From the NCBI GenBank assembly GCA_964574985.1, contig CAZNPH010000009.1, positions 62,001 through 126,000 of the forward strand: a stretch of DNA of 64,000 nucleotides. Reading direction: 5' to 3'. Made by a program: the position numbers and the translations under genes. Position 1 is the stretch's first letter. Each line of letters opens with the position of its first letter. Below are positions 19,000-29,757 of this stretch, in pieces. The DNA comes from CAZNPH01 sp964574985. GTDB taxonomy: Bacteria > Bacteroidota > Bacteroidia > Bacteroidales > SM23-62. The notes beneath the pieces are model-generated. The model did no database searches, was not told the DNA's origin, and was given only the letters and a program-made list of their open reading frames with translations.

Positions 19000-21825
19000 A
19001 TGTATACATTCATACTATTGCTGCTGCTCGGGGCCGGTCTTTACGTTTTCCTGCACGGAAGAAAAAAACACCGGAAATTTCAGCAGGCAACCGGCATTCT
19101 GATCGCGGCACTGACCATTCTGTTCTTCCTGTTCATGACCTTTTGGGGAGATTATCTCTGGTTCGATGCCATCGGGTATGAAAACCGGTTCTGGATCGAA
19201 TACCTCTACAAAGCCGTCATGCTTGTATCGGGTCTGCTGCTGGTCTGGCTGATCACCCACATCCTGATCTTTACCGAAAGGAAAAAGAGCCCTGACCATT
19301 ACCGGTTCGCCATGCTGGTCAACGGACTGGTCGGTGCCATATGGGGCGTGGTCAACTGGAACACCATCCTGCAATACATCAATCGTGAACCTTCCGGAGT
19401 GGCCGACCCCATTTTTGCAAAAGATGCTTCTTTCTATATGTTCACCCTGCCTTTGCTGCAACAATTGTACGTGCTTCTTTTGCTGACATCATTCATTACT
19501 TTTTTCAGCATGTTCATTGCCGCTACCGGCATGGGGAAATATTACAGGCAAACCGGTCCGGAAGACGGGTGGAGTTTCCTGGCCGAAAGCAAACGCCATC
19601 CCGGGATGTATATCAGCATGTCCTTCCTGATCCTGGTCCTTGCATTCGGAAAGTATATAAACCGGTTCAAGATGCTTTTCTCCGATCTGGGTACGGTATC
19701 GGGGCCGGGGTGGACCGACGTACACGTATCCCTGCCCGGTTATACCATCACCATCCTGATTACGGCGATCGTCGCGCTGCTCATCCTGAATCCGTCAGTC
19801 AGGAAAAGCAGCGGCCGGCTGCTCCGCAGAATGGGCTCCGAAACTTCCGGTCTGCCCGGCAATTTTCTGCTTCTCACCGGAGGCATTCTCCTTTTGAGCT
19901 GGTTGATTTTTCTTACGTTGGTCCCCGGATTGTTCCAATGGCTTAAGGTTGAACCCAATGAGATCACCCTTGAAAAACCGTACATCGAGAATAACATACA
20001 ATTTACCCGGTTGGGATTTAACCTGAACCGGATCGAGGAAGCGGAATACAAATTCCAGTCGGAATTCAACCGGGAAATTGCCGATAACAATGAAGAGGTT
20101 TTCTCCAATATACGCTTGTGGGACTGGAGGGCCCTGGATGCCGTATACAAGCAGTTCCAGGAGATCCGGTTGTATTATGAGTTCAAGGACGTTGATGTGG
20201 ACCGGTATACATTCGCCGGCCGGTACAACCAGGTCATGGTATCGGCCAGGGAAATGGAGATCAGGAACCTGCCCCGGCAAAGCAGAACCTTCGTCAACGA
20301 GCGGTTCAAATACACCCACGGCAACGGGATCACCCTGAGCAAGGTAAATGAGTTTACCGAAAACGGTTTGCCCAGACTCCTGGTCAAGAACATTCCCCCC
20401 CGGAGCGAATACCCGGAACTGGAGGTTGAACAACCCAGGATCTATTACGGCGAACTGACCAACACACCGGTCATTGTCAACAGCAGTGAAGAGGAATTCG
20501 ATTATCCCAGCGGAGAGAAAAATATATATTTCAACTACACCGGGGACGGAGGTGTCCCCATGCCGGGATTCTGGAGACAACTCATCTACGGATGGAAATT
20601 TGACGGGGCAAGATTGCTCTTTTCCGGTTATCCCGTTCAGAAAAGCCGCATTATGTTCAACCGGCACATACTGGAAAGGATCCGCCTGCTGGCACCATTT
20701 CTGAAATACGATGACGATCCGTACATTACATTGGTGGACGGAAAGCTTTACTGGATCATCGATGCCTATACCTGGTCGGAAAACTATCCCTACTCCGAAC
20801 CTTTCCGGTCACTTGAGCAGGTCCGGATCCTGGACCAGGGCGAGGACATGATATTCCGGGACCCGTCCATGTCAAAATTCGAGAATGTCAATTACCTGAG
20901 AAATTCGGTCAAGGTGGTCATAGATGCTTACAACGGGACCACCAACCTGTATGTATTTGAAAAGGACGATCCGGTGATCAGGGTGTGGGACAATATATTT
21001 CCCGGCCTGCTCAAGGACAGGGAAGCCATGCCCGAAGGACTGGCGGATCATGTCAGGTATCCGATTGATATGCTTCTCGCACAGGGCCTTGTGTATGCAA
21101 AATACCACATGGGTGACCCGGCTGTCTTTTACAACCAGGAAGATCTCTGGGTCCGCGCCACCGAAAAATACTATGACCGGATCCAGCCGGTAGAGCCTTA
21201 TTATATCATGTGGAGGCCTTCCGGTTCCGGCCAGCCGGAATTCACCCTGATCCTGCCCTTTACACCCAAGAACCGGCAGGTACTGGTGGGGTGGCTCGCC
21301 GGCATGTGTGACGGTGAAAACTACGGGCGGTTTCTTGCCTACAAGTTTCCCAAAGACATGCGCATACTGGGACCCCAGCAAGTGGAAACCAAGATTGACC
21401 AGGATTCATTCCTCTCAGGACAGTTATCCCTCTGGGATCAGCGGGGATCCAGGGTAATTCGCGGAAACGTCCTGGCCATCCCGGTTGACAAGACCATTAT
21501 ATATGTGGAGCCCATCTACCTCCAGTCCGAAACCGCTGCATTCCCCGAGCTCAGACTGGTGGCCGTAATGCACGAGGACCAGCTGAGCTATGCGGAAACA
21601 TTCGGCAAAGCCCTGGAAGGATTGTATGGAGTGGCTGAACGCCCCCCGGGGGCAGAACAGGCTGAGCAGCCTGCTGCCCGGACTGTGGATGACCTGATCC
21701 AAAGGGCAAACGATGCTTTCAACCGGTACATTGAGCACACTGGAAACCGGGAATTCGACGGGGCAGCCCGTGCAATTCAGGAGCTGAAAGAGATCCTGGA
21801 GGACCTTTCGGAAAAAGAGTCATGA
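19000..21825 (+). CDS. UPF0182 family large membrane protein
   Basis: 941 residues. The first 320 residues contain about seven membrane helices with the family pattern DYLWFDAIGYENRFW; the remainder is a large soluble region, probably extracytoplasmic, with TYAKYHMGDP-like and PYYIMWRP motifs conserved in UPF0182 (COG1615). The end is a coiled, Glu/Ala-rich tail. Function is unknown; the family is common in actinobacteria and cyanobacteria and patchy elsewhere. The stop overlaps the 3' end of the GH65 gene by six bases on the other strand. Confidence 0.8.
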   Translation: MYTFILLLLLGAGLYVFLHGRKKHRKFQQATGILIAALTILFFLFMTFWGDYLWFDAIGYENRFWIEYLYKAVMLVSGLLLVWLITHILIFTERKKSPDHYRFAMLVNGLVGAIWGVVNWNTILQYINREPSGVADPIFAKDASFYMFTLPLLQQLYVLLLLTSFITFFSMFIAATGMGKYYRQTGPEDGWSFLAESKRHPGMYISMSFLILVLAFGKYINRFKMLFSDLGTVSGPGWTDVHVSLPGYTITILITAIVALLILNPSVRKSSGRLLRRMGSETSGLPGNFLLLTGGILLLSWLIFLTLVPGLFQWLKVEPNEITLEKPYIENNIQFTRLGFNLNRIEEAEYKFQSEFNREIADNNEEVFSNIRLWDWRALDAVYKQFQEIRLYYEFKDVDVDRYTFAGRYNQVMVSAREMEIRNLPRQSRTFVNERFKYTHGNGITLSKVNEFTENGLPRLLVKNIPPRSEYPELEVEQPRIYYGELTNTPVIVNSSEEEFDYPSGEKNIYFNYTGDGGVPMPGFWRQLIYGWKFDGARLLFSGYPVQKSRIMFNRHILERIRLLAPFLKYDDDPYITLVDGKLYWIIDAYTWSENYPYSEPFRSLEQVRILDQGEDMIFRDPSMSKFENVNYLRNSVKVVIDAYNGTTNLYVFEKDDPVIRVWDNIFPGLLKDREAMPEGLADHVRYPIDMLLAQGLVYAKYHMGDPAVFYNQEDLWVRATEKYYDRIQPVEPYYIMWRPSGSGQPEFTLILPFTPKNRQVLVGWLAGMCDGENYGRFLAYKFPKDMRILGPQQVETKIDQDSFLSGQLSLWDQRGSRVIRGNVLAIPVDKTIIYVEPIYLQSETAAFPELRLVAVMHEDQLSYAETFGKALEGLYGVAERPPGAEQAEQPAARTVDDLIQRANDAFNRYIEHTGNREFDGAARAIQELKEILEDLSEKES

Positions 21826-24237
21826 GGGTTTGATTTTCTTCAGGTCAAACGCCCTGGAATCCCCGGCAGAGAATGTATACTTCCTGTCCACCACACCGAT
21901 TTTGATTTCGTCATTACATCCGTGATCCAATGTAATGACCAGATTTTCATGGTCAATGGAAACACCGATCCAATAACCCCGGAACCGGATCCTGAAAGCA
22001 GTGGTTTTCAGGGGATCGGGCAGTGAAGGATTAAACCACAGAACATGATCACGTACTTCCAGTCCGGAAAAACACCGCTGTACAAGATCGACCGTCCCCG
22101 CCATCGCCCCCAGGTGGATCCCTTCTCCGGTGGTGCCTCCCTGAATGTCACGGTAATCGCTCATCAGGGCGTTCATAAAGCTCTTCCATGAACGGGTACG
22201 GTCGGAACGAACCTGCACCCAGCTGTGGATCAGTTCACTCAGCGTGGAACCGTTGGAAGTCCTGTTATCATAGTATTCGATATTACCCGGAATGTCTTCG
22301 GGAGAAAAATCATAACCCAGTTTATTCATGATCCTGCATAGTTCATCCGATGAAAAAAGATAAAAGAGCATTAAAACATCGGCCTGTTTGCTGGCTTTGT
22401 AATTGTTGGGGGAATCGTTTTCTTTTTCCAGGATCCGGTCAAGCCGCATAATATCCCCGTACTTTTCCGTATATTCTTCCCAATTGAATTCTTTCAGGTC
22501 TTCATATCCCTCGAACTGGCTGATGATCTTTCCCTCATGGAAAGGGATGTACATTTTCCCGGCGATCTCTTTCCATCGCCCGGTTTCACTATCCGGAACC
22601 TGCAATTTCCCCTTCAGATCCCCGACAATTCTGCTGTCCAGCATTTCAATGATCTCGCAGGCGGTCATCAATACCCAGGCGGCCATAAAATTGGTATAGG
22701 CATTGTTCTTCAGTCCGGGTTCTTCTGCGCCCGGGTAACGGGTATGATATTCGTCGGGGCCCACCACCCCGTGGATCTCATAACGGTCCCGGTCTTTGTT
22801 GTAATGGGCAATGTCTGACCATAACAAGGCAATATTGAGTATCATTTCCGCAGCATAGTAGTTGAGAAAATCAAGATCGTTGCTGATCTCGAAATATTGC
22901 CAGACGTTGAAGGCGATGGCAGAATTTATATGCCGCTGCAAATGGGTTTCATCGGGGATCCACCGGCCGGATTTCGGGTTCAGATGGATCACCTGGCTTT
23001 CCTCACGTCCGTTGCTGCCACTCTGCCAGGGGAACATGGCACCCCTGAAACCGGCTTCCCCGGCCATTTGCTTTGCTTCGTCCATTCTCCGGAAACGGTA
23101 CATCAGCAAGGCACGGGCAATATGGGGAAAATGAAAATTCAAATAAGGGAAAATGAACAGTTCATCCCAGAAAATGTGGCCCCGGTATGCTTCCCCGTGC
23201 AATCCCCTGGAAGGGATCCCGACGTCCATGTCCACGGTATTGGATGAAATGGTCTGTAAAAGGTGAAAAATATGCAAACGCACGATCAACTGGTGTTCGT
23301 TCTCTTTCTGCATAAGAATGTCTGCACGTTCCCACATACGGCTCAGTGTCCTGCCATGGGATTTCAGTGCCTGTTCAAAATCGCCCAGGCGCTTGTTGTG
23401 TACCAGTGAATCCTGGAAGGGCTCGAAAATGGCAGGATCGCGGGAAGTAAAAAGGGAAACCATTTTTTCAATGGTATAGGATTTCCCCTTTTCACAATTC
23501 AGTTCGAATTCCCTGGCCACATAATCCTTTCTCAGAATTTTTTCCGGTTCGATCTTATGCCTGTGACCATCCTTGAATAACCGGACCCTTGCGGTCTGGA
23601 CCATCCTGATTTTTGACCGGCGGGTGACCACATCCATGAACATGGTTTCTTCATCCCAGGGGCCCGAATCAAGGATCTGCAAATGCCGGCCGTTCAATTG
23701 CCTGTATCTTTCCACTCCTGTATTCTCCACCGATCCGTCAATGCCCGTATGCAGCCTGACGCGGCCCGACCAGTTCAGGGGGGTCAGTGTCCATTGCAGG
23801 GCCGCCAGGTGCATATCGTTCATGCTGACAAAACGTGAAGATTCCAGCAATGATTCCCTGCCTTCCTTGTCCCTGAAACGGATCTTTTTGCTGAAAACGC
23901 CGTTGTGCAGGTCAAGCGCCTGCATGAATTCCAGTACTTCCACATCATGGATACCGAACCAGCCTTTTCCCTCCCTGCGAAAGGTGGTAAACAACCAGTT
24001 GGGCCAGTTGACCAGGTCTTCATTTTCAATGGTCTTGCCGGCAACCTCGGATTTCATCCGATTATATCCGCCGGCCAGGTAAGTTCCCGGATAGTGCACC
24101 CGGTCCGCTTTCTCCTCTTCCATGGCACCGCGGGTTGCAAAATAACCGTTCCCTGTAGTACACAAAGCTTCTCTTGTGCTCTGTTCCCCGGGATTCCATT
24201 CATCGAAACGCAATGTCCAGCTGTTCTCCATATGCAA
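21820..24237 (-). CDS. GH65-family glycoside phosphorylase/hydrolase
   Basis: 805 residues, no signal peptide, so cytoplasmic. An N-terminal beta-sandwich (about 1-260) precedes the (alpha/alpha)6 catalytic domain. The general-acid Glu496 lies in GVVGPDEYHTRY followed by NNAYTN, the GH65 hallmark; KQADVLML near residue 620 is the phosphate-site region. Family members phosphorolyse trehalose, maltose, kojibiose or nigerose to beta-glucose 1-phosphate. Trehalose turnover would suit the osmotic-stress setting, but no beta-phosphoglucomutase is adjacent to support it. An alternative ATG lies two codons in. Confidence 0.85.
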   Translation of the reverse strand: MHMENSWTLRFDEWNPGEQSTREALCTTGNGYFATRGAMEEEKADRVHYPGTYLAGGYNRMKSEVAGKTIENEDLVNWPNWLFTTFRREGKGWFGIHDVEVLEFMQALDLHNGVFSKKIRFRDKEGRESLLESSRFVSMNDMHLAALQWTLTPLNWSGRVRLHTGIDGSVENTGVERYRQLNGRHLQILDSGPWDEETMFMDVVTRRSKIRMVQTARVRLFKDGHRHKIEPEKILRKDYVAREFELNCEKGKSYTIEKMVSLFTSRDPAIFEPFQDSLVHNKRLGDFEQALKSHGRTLSRMWERADILMQKENEHQLIVRLHIFHLLQTISSNTVDMDVGIPSRGLHGEAYRGHIFWDELFIFPYLNFHFPHIARALLMYRFRRMDEAKQMAGEAGFRGAMFPWQSGSNGREESQVIHLNPKSGRWIPDETHLQRHINSAIAFNVWQYFEISNDLDFLNYYAAEMILNIALLWSDIAHYNKDRDRYEIHGVVGPDEYHTRYPGAEEPGLKNNAYTNFMAAWVLMTACEIIEMLDSRIVGDLKGKLQVPDSETGRWKEIAGKMYIPFHEGKIISQFEGYEDLKEFNWEEYTEKYGDIMRLDRILEKENDSPNNYKASKQADVLMLFYLFSSDELCRIMNKLGYDFSPEDIPGNIEYYDNRTSNGSTLSELIHSWVQVRSDRTRSWKSFMNALMSDYRDIQGGTTGEGIHLGAMAGTVDLVQRCFSGLEVRDHVLWFNPSLPDPLKTTAFRIRFRGYWIGVSIDHENLVITLDHGCNDEIKIGVVDRKYTFSAGDSRAFDLKKIKPS

Positions 24238-24301
24238 TAATTTTTTGCAATTATAATAAAATCATGTGACCTTATTCAATATGGATCAACTATTTATTGC
24301 A

Positions 24302-26974
24302 TTACAGGCCAAATTTCACTGAAGGGATGGCTTTCAGCATCTGTATGGTGACCAGGGGCAACGCGCTGGTAATTCCGATCAGTATCCAGATGTCGGGGCT
24401 CAGCGGCCTGAAGGAAAGCACCCCTGACGCCCCGGGAATAAAATAAGCGGCTGCCAGGGCGGCAATGCATATGCCCAGGGCCATCCAGATGTATTTATTC
24501 CGGGTGATCTGGTTTTTCAGGAAATGTTCGTCTTGTTCCCGCATATTGAGAACATGCCACAATTGAGCCAGGGCGAGAGAGAAAAATGCGATATTGTTGC
24601 AAACCGCATCTGAAGCTCCCAATACATATTGCCCGAAAAAATATGCGCCCGTTACACTGGCCGATATGATCATGGCATATACAAAAACTCCCATCCAGTT
24701 TTTCCGGGTGACAATGGGTTCATCCGGATCCTTGGGCGAACGGCTCATGATGTTCCTGTTCCCTTTCCCCACGCCGATGGCCAATGCCGGGAACACGTCC
24801 GAAAGCAGATTCAGGAACAGAAGCTGCAGGGGGAGCAGGGGGAGTTTCAGGACCGTAAAACTGACTGCCGCGATCACCACGATCTCCGCCAGATGGTATG
24901 ACAACTGGTAAACGATGAATTTCCGTATGTTCCCGAAAACGATCCTGCCCTGTTTTACCGCATTCAGCATGGATGGAAAAGAATCATCCTTCAGCACCAG
25001 GTCGGCCACCTCACGGGCCACCCGCGTCCCCCTTCTGCCCATGGCGATGCCGATGTCCGCCTTCTTCAAGGCCGGTGCGTCATTGACCCCGTCGCCAGTC
25101 ATTCCCACGATCTCTCCTTTCTTCTGGAACTGTTCGATTATATCGAGCTTCTGGCCGGGATCCACCCTGGAAAATACCTCTTTCTCCGCCAGCTCCTCCA
25201 CATGGTCATCGCCTGAGGTTCTTATCCCGATCTCCTTTCCGGTGATCACATCCGCGGAACCCTGTTCAACAAGCTGGACCTGTTCGGCAATGTTCTCAGC
25301 CGTTCCCGGATGATCCCCGGTCACCATCCCCACCCTGATCCCTGCATCATGAAATGCACGTATGGCGGATCCGACATCTTCCCGGGGAGGATCCAGAAAT
25401 CCGACCAGTCCCGCAAAAACAAGTTCACGGGCAAAATCTTCCTTTTTTTCCAGATCCTTCTTTTCTTTCGAACCGGCCATACGGTATCCATAGGCCAGCA
25501 CACGCAGTCCTTTTTCCGAAAGTTTGTCGTTCCGGGCAATCCACCGTTGTTTCTCTTTTTTCCCGAACTTTTTTTTCTTCCCCTTCACCAGGATGCGGGC
25601 CGATCTGTCCAGTATGGGTTCGGCTGCTCCCTTTGCAGAAATACAGAGCCGGTTATCCATTTCATGGATGGTGCCCATGATCTTCATCTCCGAATCGAAA
25701 GGATCTTCGTTGATCCGCTGTTGTTTTCTGAGCCGGTTGTATTCTTTCCGGTCATATTTTCCGGCAAAACGGTGCAGGGCCAGTTCCAGGGGATCTCCGT
25801 CACCTTCCCCTTTTTCCGGCCGGGCATTGTTGCAGAACACCGATATCCTGAAGATCTGCCGGATGTTTTCATCCTGCCTGAAATCATCATAATCCGGTGA
25901 CCCAACCCTGTCTCCGGAAAATTCTACCCCAAGTTTCCTTCCGGGAATGAACAGAGTATCCACCGTAAGCACATTCCTGGTCAGCGTTCCCGTCTTGTCC
26001 GTAAAGATTTGGGTGGTCTCCCCAAGGGCCTCCACCGCGGCCAGTTTCTTGACCACCACATTCTGCTTTGCCAGTCTGAGCATACCCCTGGCCAGTGCAA
26101 TGCTGGCTACAATGGGCAATCCTTCGGGTATGGCAGCGATTGTCCAGGCAATGGATGTCTGTACAAGCAAATACAAATCCTTTCCGGCGGCCAGCCATCC
26201 GAACAGGAAATACAGTACGGCCATGCCGGCTGTGACCCATATCAGATGCCGGGTCAGCTTTTTCAGTTTTACGTTCAGGGGGATCTTTTCCTCTTTGGCT
26301 TCGCCCACCATTTTACTGATGTTCCCCAGTTCGGTATCCATCCCGGTGGCTACCACCACGGCCCTGCCCTTTCCGTTGGATGCTGCGGTTCCCTTATAGA
26401 CCATGTTCTCCCGGTCAGCGAGGGGGGTATCGCCGGGCAGATTTTCGGATGATTTACTCACCGGGAGGGATTCCCCTGTCAGGGGAGATTCATCGACGGA
26501 CAATTCATTGGATTCGATCAGCCGGGCATCTGCCGGGATAAGGTCACCCGCTTCCAGCACCATCAGGTCACCGGGGACCAGTTTTTCCGCGTCGATCTTT
26601 TTTTCCTTCCCGTTTCGTATAACATCAATCTCGATCCGGTCCATTTTTTTCAGGGCCCGCATTGACCGGCTGGCCTGGTATTCCATCCAGAATCCGATGG
26701 CCGTATTGATCAGGATGACCACCAGGATGGCGATCCCTTCCAGTATGTCTCCAAAAGAAAAGGCCAGAACAGTGGCACCGGTGAGCAGGTAGACCACCGG
26801 ATTGTTCAACTGGGAAAGCAGGATCTGCAGAAAACCTGTCCTGTCCTGCTCCCTCAATTGATTCGGCCCGTGTTCCGACAGCCTTTTCCCGGCTTCTTTC
26901 TCAGTCAGTCCTTTTTCCGGGTCTGCGGAAAATTCCCGCAGTATTTCATCAACTTCCCTGCTGTGAAAATTCAT
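24302..26974 (-). CDS. P-type cation-transporting ATPase (P2A, Ca2+-type)
   Basis: About 890 residues from ATG 26974. Domain order is standard: cation-ATPase N domain, actuator with TGES near residue 165, phosphorylation Asp326 in DKTGTLT, nucleotide domain, hinge GDGVNDAPALKKADIGIAMG, and ten membrane helices. Helix M4 has PEGLP and helix M6 NLLSD, the Ca2+-site residues of SERCA/PMR1-type pumps, although M5 has HLAE where SERCA has NxGE. It probably exports Ca2+ or another divalent/monovalent cation. The upstream HtrA gene ends seven bases before, so both may be co-transcribed. Confidence 0.82.
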   Translation of the reverse strand: MNFHSREVDEILREFSADPEKGLTEKEAGKRLSEHGPNQLREQDRTGFLQILLSQLNNPVVYLLTGATVLAFSFGDILEGIAILVVILINTAIGFWMEYQASRSMRALKKMDRIEIDVIRNGKEKKIDAEKLVPGDLMVLEAGDLIPADARLIESNELSVDESPLTGESLPVSKSSENLPGDTPLADRENMVYKGTAASNGKGRAVVVATGMDTELGNISKMVGEAKEEKIPLNVKLKKLTRHLIWVTAGMAVLYFLFGWLAAGKDLYLLVQTSIAWTIAAIPEGLPIVASIALARGMLRLAKQNVVVKKLAAVEALGETTQIFTDKTGTLTRNVLTVDTLFIPGRKLGVEFSGDRVGSPDYDDFRQDENIRQIFRISVFCNNARPEKGEGDGDPLELALHRFAGKYDRKEYNRLRKQQRINEDPFDSEMKIMGTIHEMDNRLCISAKGAAEPILDRSARILVKGKKKKFGKKEKQRWIARNDKLSEKGLRVLAYGYRMAGSKEKKDLEKKEDFARELVFAGLVGFLDPPREDVGSAIRAFHDAGIRVGMVTGDHPGTAENIAEQVQLVEQGSADVITGKEIGIRTSGDDHVEELAEKEVFSRVDPGQKLDIIEQFQKKGEIVGMTGDGVNDAPALKKADIGIAMGRRGTRVAREVADLVLKDDSFPSMLNAVKQGRIVFGNIRKFIVYQLSYHLAEIVVIAAVSFTVLKLPLLPLQLLFLNLLSDVFPALAIGVGKGNRNIMSRSPKDPDEPIVTRKNWMGVFVYAMIISASVTGAYFFGQYVLGASDAVCNNIAFFSLALAQLWHVLNMREQDEHFLKNQITRNKYIWMALGICIAALAAAYFIPGASGVLSFRPLSPDIWILIGITSALPLVTIQMLKAIPSVKFGL

Positions 26975-26981
26975 GGTGACC

Positions 26982-28505
26982 TCACTCCAGTCCGAATGCA
27001 TAGAATCTCATGCCCGGGTATCCCGGATATATTCCTCCCACCATGACACCACCGCTTGCATTTTCCAGCATGCGGATGAACTGATCCGTATTTTTCACTT
27101 TCTTGCGGTTCATTTCCAAAATAATGAAGCCGGGTTTCACGCGGGTCTGTTCTCTGACCACTCCCTGTCCGATCTCAACCACCTTGACTCCCCCTTCCAC
27201 TTTAAGACTGGCTTTTTCGCGGCTGCTGAGGTCAGCGATCCTGATCCCCAACACATCGGTGATTTCCTGCTCCTGTTTTTTCACCATCCTGGTCGTTCCC
27301 CGGCGATTTTCCAGGATCACTTCGAATTCCCTTTCTTTTCCTTTTCTGTTCACGGTGACCATGACCGTGTCTCCCGGCCGTCTTCTCCCGATGAACTCCT
27401 GCACTTCGGGAGCGGAAGTTATCTTTTCATCATCCAGTCCGACAATGATATCCTCCTCTTTCAAATCTGCATCATCTGCCGCGCTCTCCGGTATAATGCT
27501 GTCAATATATACCCCGCGGGTGATATCAACTCCCAGTTCTTCGGCCAGTTCCGAATTCATGTCCCGGATGGTGATCCCCAGGTATCCCCTCTGGACCACG
27601 CCGTAATTCAACAGGTCGTTGCTGACTTTTTTTACAATATTGACCGGAACGGCGAAGGCATATCCGGCATAGGCGCCGGTCGGACTGGCAATGGCTGTAT
27701 TTACCCCGATCAGTTTCCCTTCCAGGTTGGTAAGGGCCCCTCCGCTGTTTCCCGGATTTACCGCAGCATCGGTCTGTATAAATGATTCGATGGCATAATT
27801 TTCCCTTAAAATGTTGATGTTCCTTGCCTTGGCACTGACTATCCCCGCCGTAACCGTGGAGGACAGGTTGAAAGGATTGCCTACGGCAAGGACCCAGTCA
27901 CCCACCCGGACCTCGTCCGAGTTTCCGAATTCCACGAAATCAAGCGCCTGTTCGTCGACCTTGATCAGGGCAAGATCCGTATCGGGATCCGTACCCACGA
28001 TTCTGGCCTGGAAAGAACGGTTGTCATGGAGGGTTACTTCAATTTTATCAGCATTGGCCACCACATGATTGTTGGTTACGATATACCCGTCATCCGAAAT
28101 AATAACCCCTGATCCCGAAGCCGTTCTGGGTGATGGCCGCGGGCGTCTGAAGAAGAATTCATCCCCGAAGAAATCCCGGAAAGGTTCCGGTAACTGCTGA
28201 AATCCTTCCGGCGTGCCGGTTTGTGCCGGCTGGCTTTTGGCCATGATATGCACCACCCCGCGCATGGCACGCTGCGATGCCTGCCGGAAATCGGGAAGTG
28301 TCGCAGGATCCCCCGGTTCTTTCCGGGGATTACTCATTTCACTGCTTTTTTCAGTTGCTTGCTTCTGTTTGTCTTCAAAACGGATGAGTCCGGTTTCACT
28401 CACGGATTTCCTGTCCTGCGAAGCACAGGACATGACCATCATGGTCCCGGCAATTATGAACATATACTTCATTTTCTTCATGGTTTTTTGTAGTTGTATT
28501 TTCAT
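26982..28505 (-). CDS. HtrA/DegP-type serine protease lipoprotein
   Basis: About 507 residues. The signal ends at a lipobox (MVMSC, Cys27), so the protease is attached to a periplasmic membrane face. The trypsin-like domain has His147 (VTNNHVV), Asp177 (DTDLALIK) and Ser254 (NPGNSGGA); two PDZ domains follow (about 285-380 and 400-500). It degrades or refolds damaged envelope proteins. ATG 28505 is five bases after the upstream BON stop; ATG 28481, which begins MKKMKYMF, is the other option. A cytosolic TTG upstream is unlikely. Confidence 0.87.
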   Translation of the reverse strand: MKIQLQKTMKKMKYMFIIAGTMMVMSCASQDRKSVSETGLIRFEDKQKQATEKSSEMSNPRKEPGDPATLPDFRQASQRAMRGVVHIMAKSQPAQTGTPEGFQQLPEPFRDFFGDEFFFRRPRPSPRTASGSGVIISDDGYIVTNNHVVANADKIEVTLHDNRSFQARIVGTDPDTDLALIKVDEQALDFVEFGNSDEVRVGDWVLAVGNPFNLSSTVTAGIVSAKARNINILRENYAIESFIQTDAAVNPGNSGGALTNLEGKLIGVNTAIASPTGAYAGYAFAVPVNIVKKVSNDLLNYGVVQRGYLGITIRDMNSELAEELGVDITRGVYIDSIIPESAADDADLKEEDIIVGLDDEKITSAPEVQEFIGRRRPGDTVMVTVNRKGKEREFEVILENRRGTTRMVKKQEQEITDVLGIRIADLSSREKASLKVEGGVKVVEIGQGVVREQTRVKPGFIILEMNRKKVKNTDQFIRMLENASGGVMVGGIYPGYPGMRFYAFGLE

Positions 28506-28510
28506 GACAA

Positions 28511-29483
28511 TCAATCATTTTTTTCATGGCTGTCGTAACGGACTTCAATATTGTTAATCACATCACGGGCTCCGGCCTGGAATGCTTTCCGTTCGGCCAT
28601 CATTTTTTCCCGGTGCGTTTCCACGGTCCCCGATAAAATGGCAACCCCGCGGCTGACCTCCACATCGATGTAGTTATTTATCTCCGCGGTTCCTTTCAAA
28701 TGGGACACCGCTTCTTCTGCCCGGCTCCGCTCAAAATAATTTTCCACATTCCCGTACAGGGATACGGTTCCGCCTTCAACTTCCGCCCTGATATCTTCGT
28801 CTTCCAGGTAGGGGTCCCAGTTGAACACATTGATGATCTGTTGCTCGATCACCTCATCTTCGGGTATGGAATCTGGGATGATCCTGATATTGTTGTGTAC
28901 ATTCCTGATGCTCACCACATTCCGGGCATCCTCTTCGGCTGCACGTTTGGCATTCAGATTATCCACCATTCCCTTCAGGGTAGCCACCCCGTTATCCACT
29001 TCCACCTGCAAATCGAAATATTCCACCCTGGAGTCATGCTCAAAAGCCTTCCTGATGGCTTCTTCCGTTTCTTCATCGCTTTTGGGAACATATTTGGTGG
29101 CACGCGTTTCCGGATCCCTGGACCATAACTTCACGTCAAGGTTATCCGAATTCACCGAATGTACGCCCACCACCCAGGCATCCTGCCTGGCAAGCTCTTT
29201 TTCCACCACGCTGCCAACTTCTCCCTGAATCTTTACTTCATGGTCGTCCACTTTGACTGTGATCAATTCATCATCGATACGCACATCCGACCTCAACGCC
29301 CTTTTAACCTCCCGGGCAATCTCTTCGTCAGTACGATCGGCATGATACTGATATCTGAAATTGATAAAATTGGTCACTTCTTTCACGCCCTTGACACTTT
29401 TGGCAACCTCTGAGGCCGCCTGCACCTCCTGCCAGGATAATAAAAGCAATCGCGGACGAAATAAAAAATGCTAAGCGTTTCAT
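28511..29483 (-). pseudogene. Second multi-BON-domain protein, frameshifted in or after the signal peptide
   Basis: An uninterrupted frame 29449-28511 encodes about four BON repeats (for example VDDHEVKIQGEVGSV and EVSRGVAILSGTV) but has no good start. Upstream, an ATG at 29483 begins MKRLAFFISSAIAF, a strong signal-peptide start, one base out of frame with it. Removing one base near 29450 would join MKRLAFFISSA to LLLLSWQEVQAASEVAKSV. SWQE-QAAS-VAK-VKGV also matches the interior of a BON repeat in the 15460 gene, so an alternative is that the first repeats were deleted. It lies just upstream of HtrA and is divergent from the NtrC-type gene. Confidence 0.7.
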
Positions 29484-29757
29484 GATGATTTGGTATTTAA
29501 TTCTTGTTTTTAATGCAAGTCAAAATATTATGCCATTGAACACGGAAAATGCAAAAATCCCTGATCCGCCGGGTTTTTTTTCCGGGAAAGACCGTTCACG
29601 CGGGCATTTCGGGCATTCGTCCCGGTCACCGCACAGCATATCATCTGAGAAAATCATTCCCCAGCTTTTGTGAGTTTTATCCACACCATGATGTTGACCC
29701 GATTTTTAAATATGAATTATTTGAATTATATTGACACTATCCATAGCATTTGTGTAA

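Noticed and set aside
29555..29600. Possible terminator or hairpin with T run upstream of the BON gene
   Set aside because: The arms (CCGG around a run of T) do not form a proper stem followed by T; it lies in a promoter region between divergent genes.
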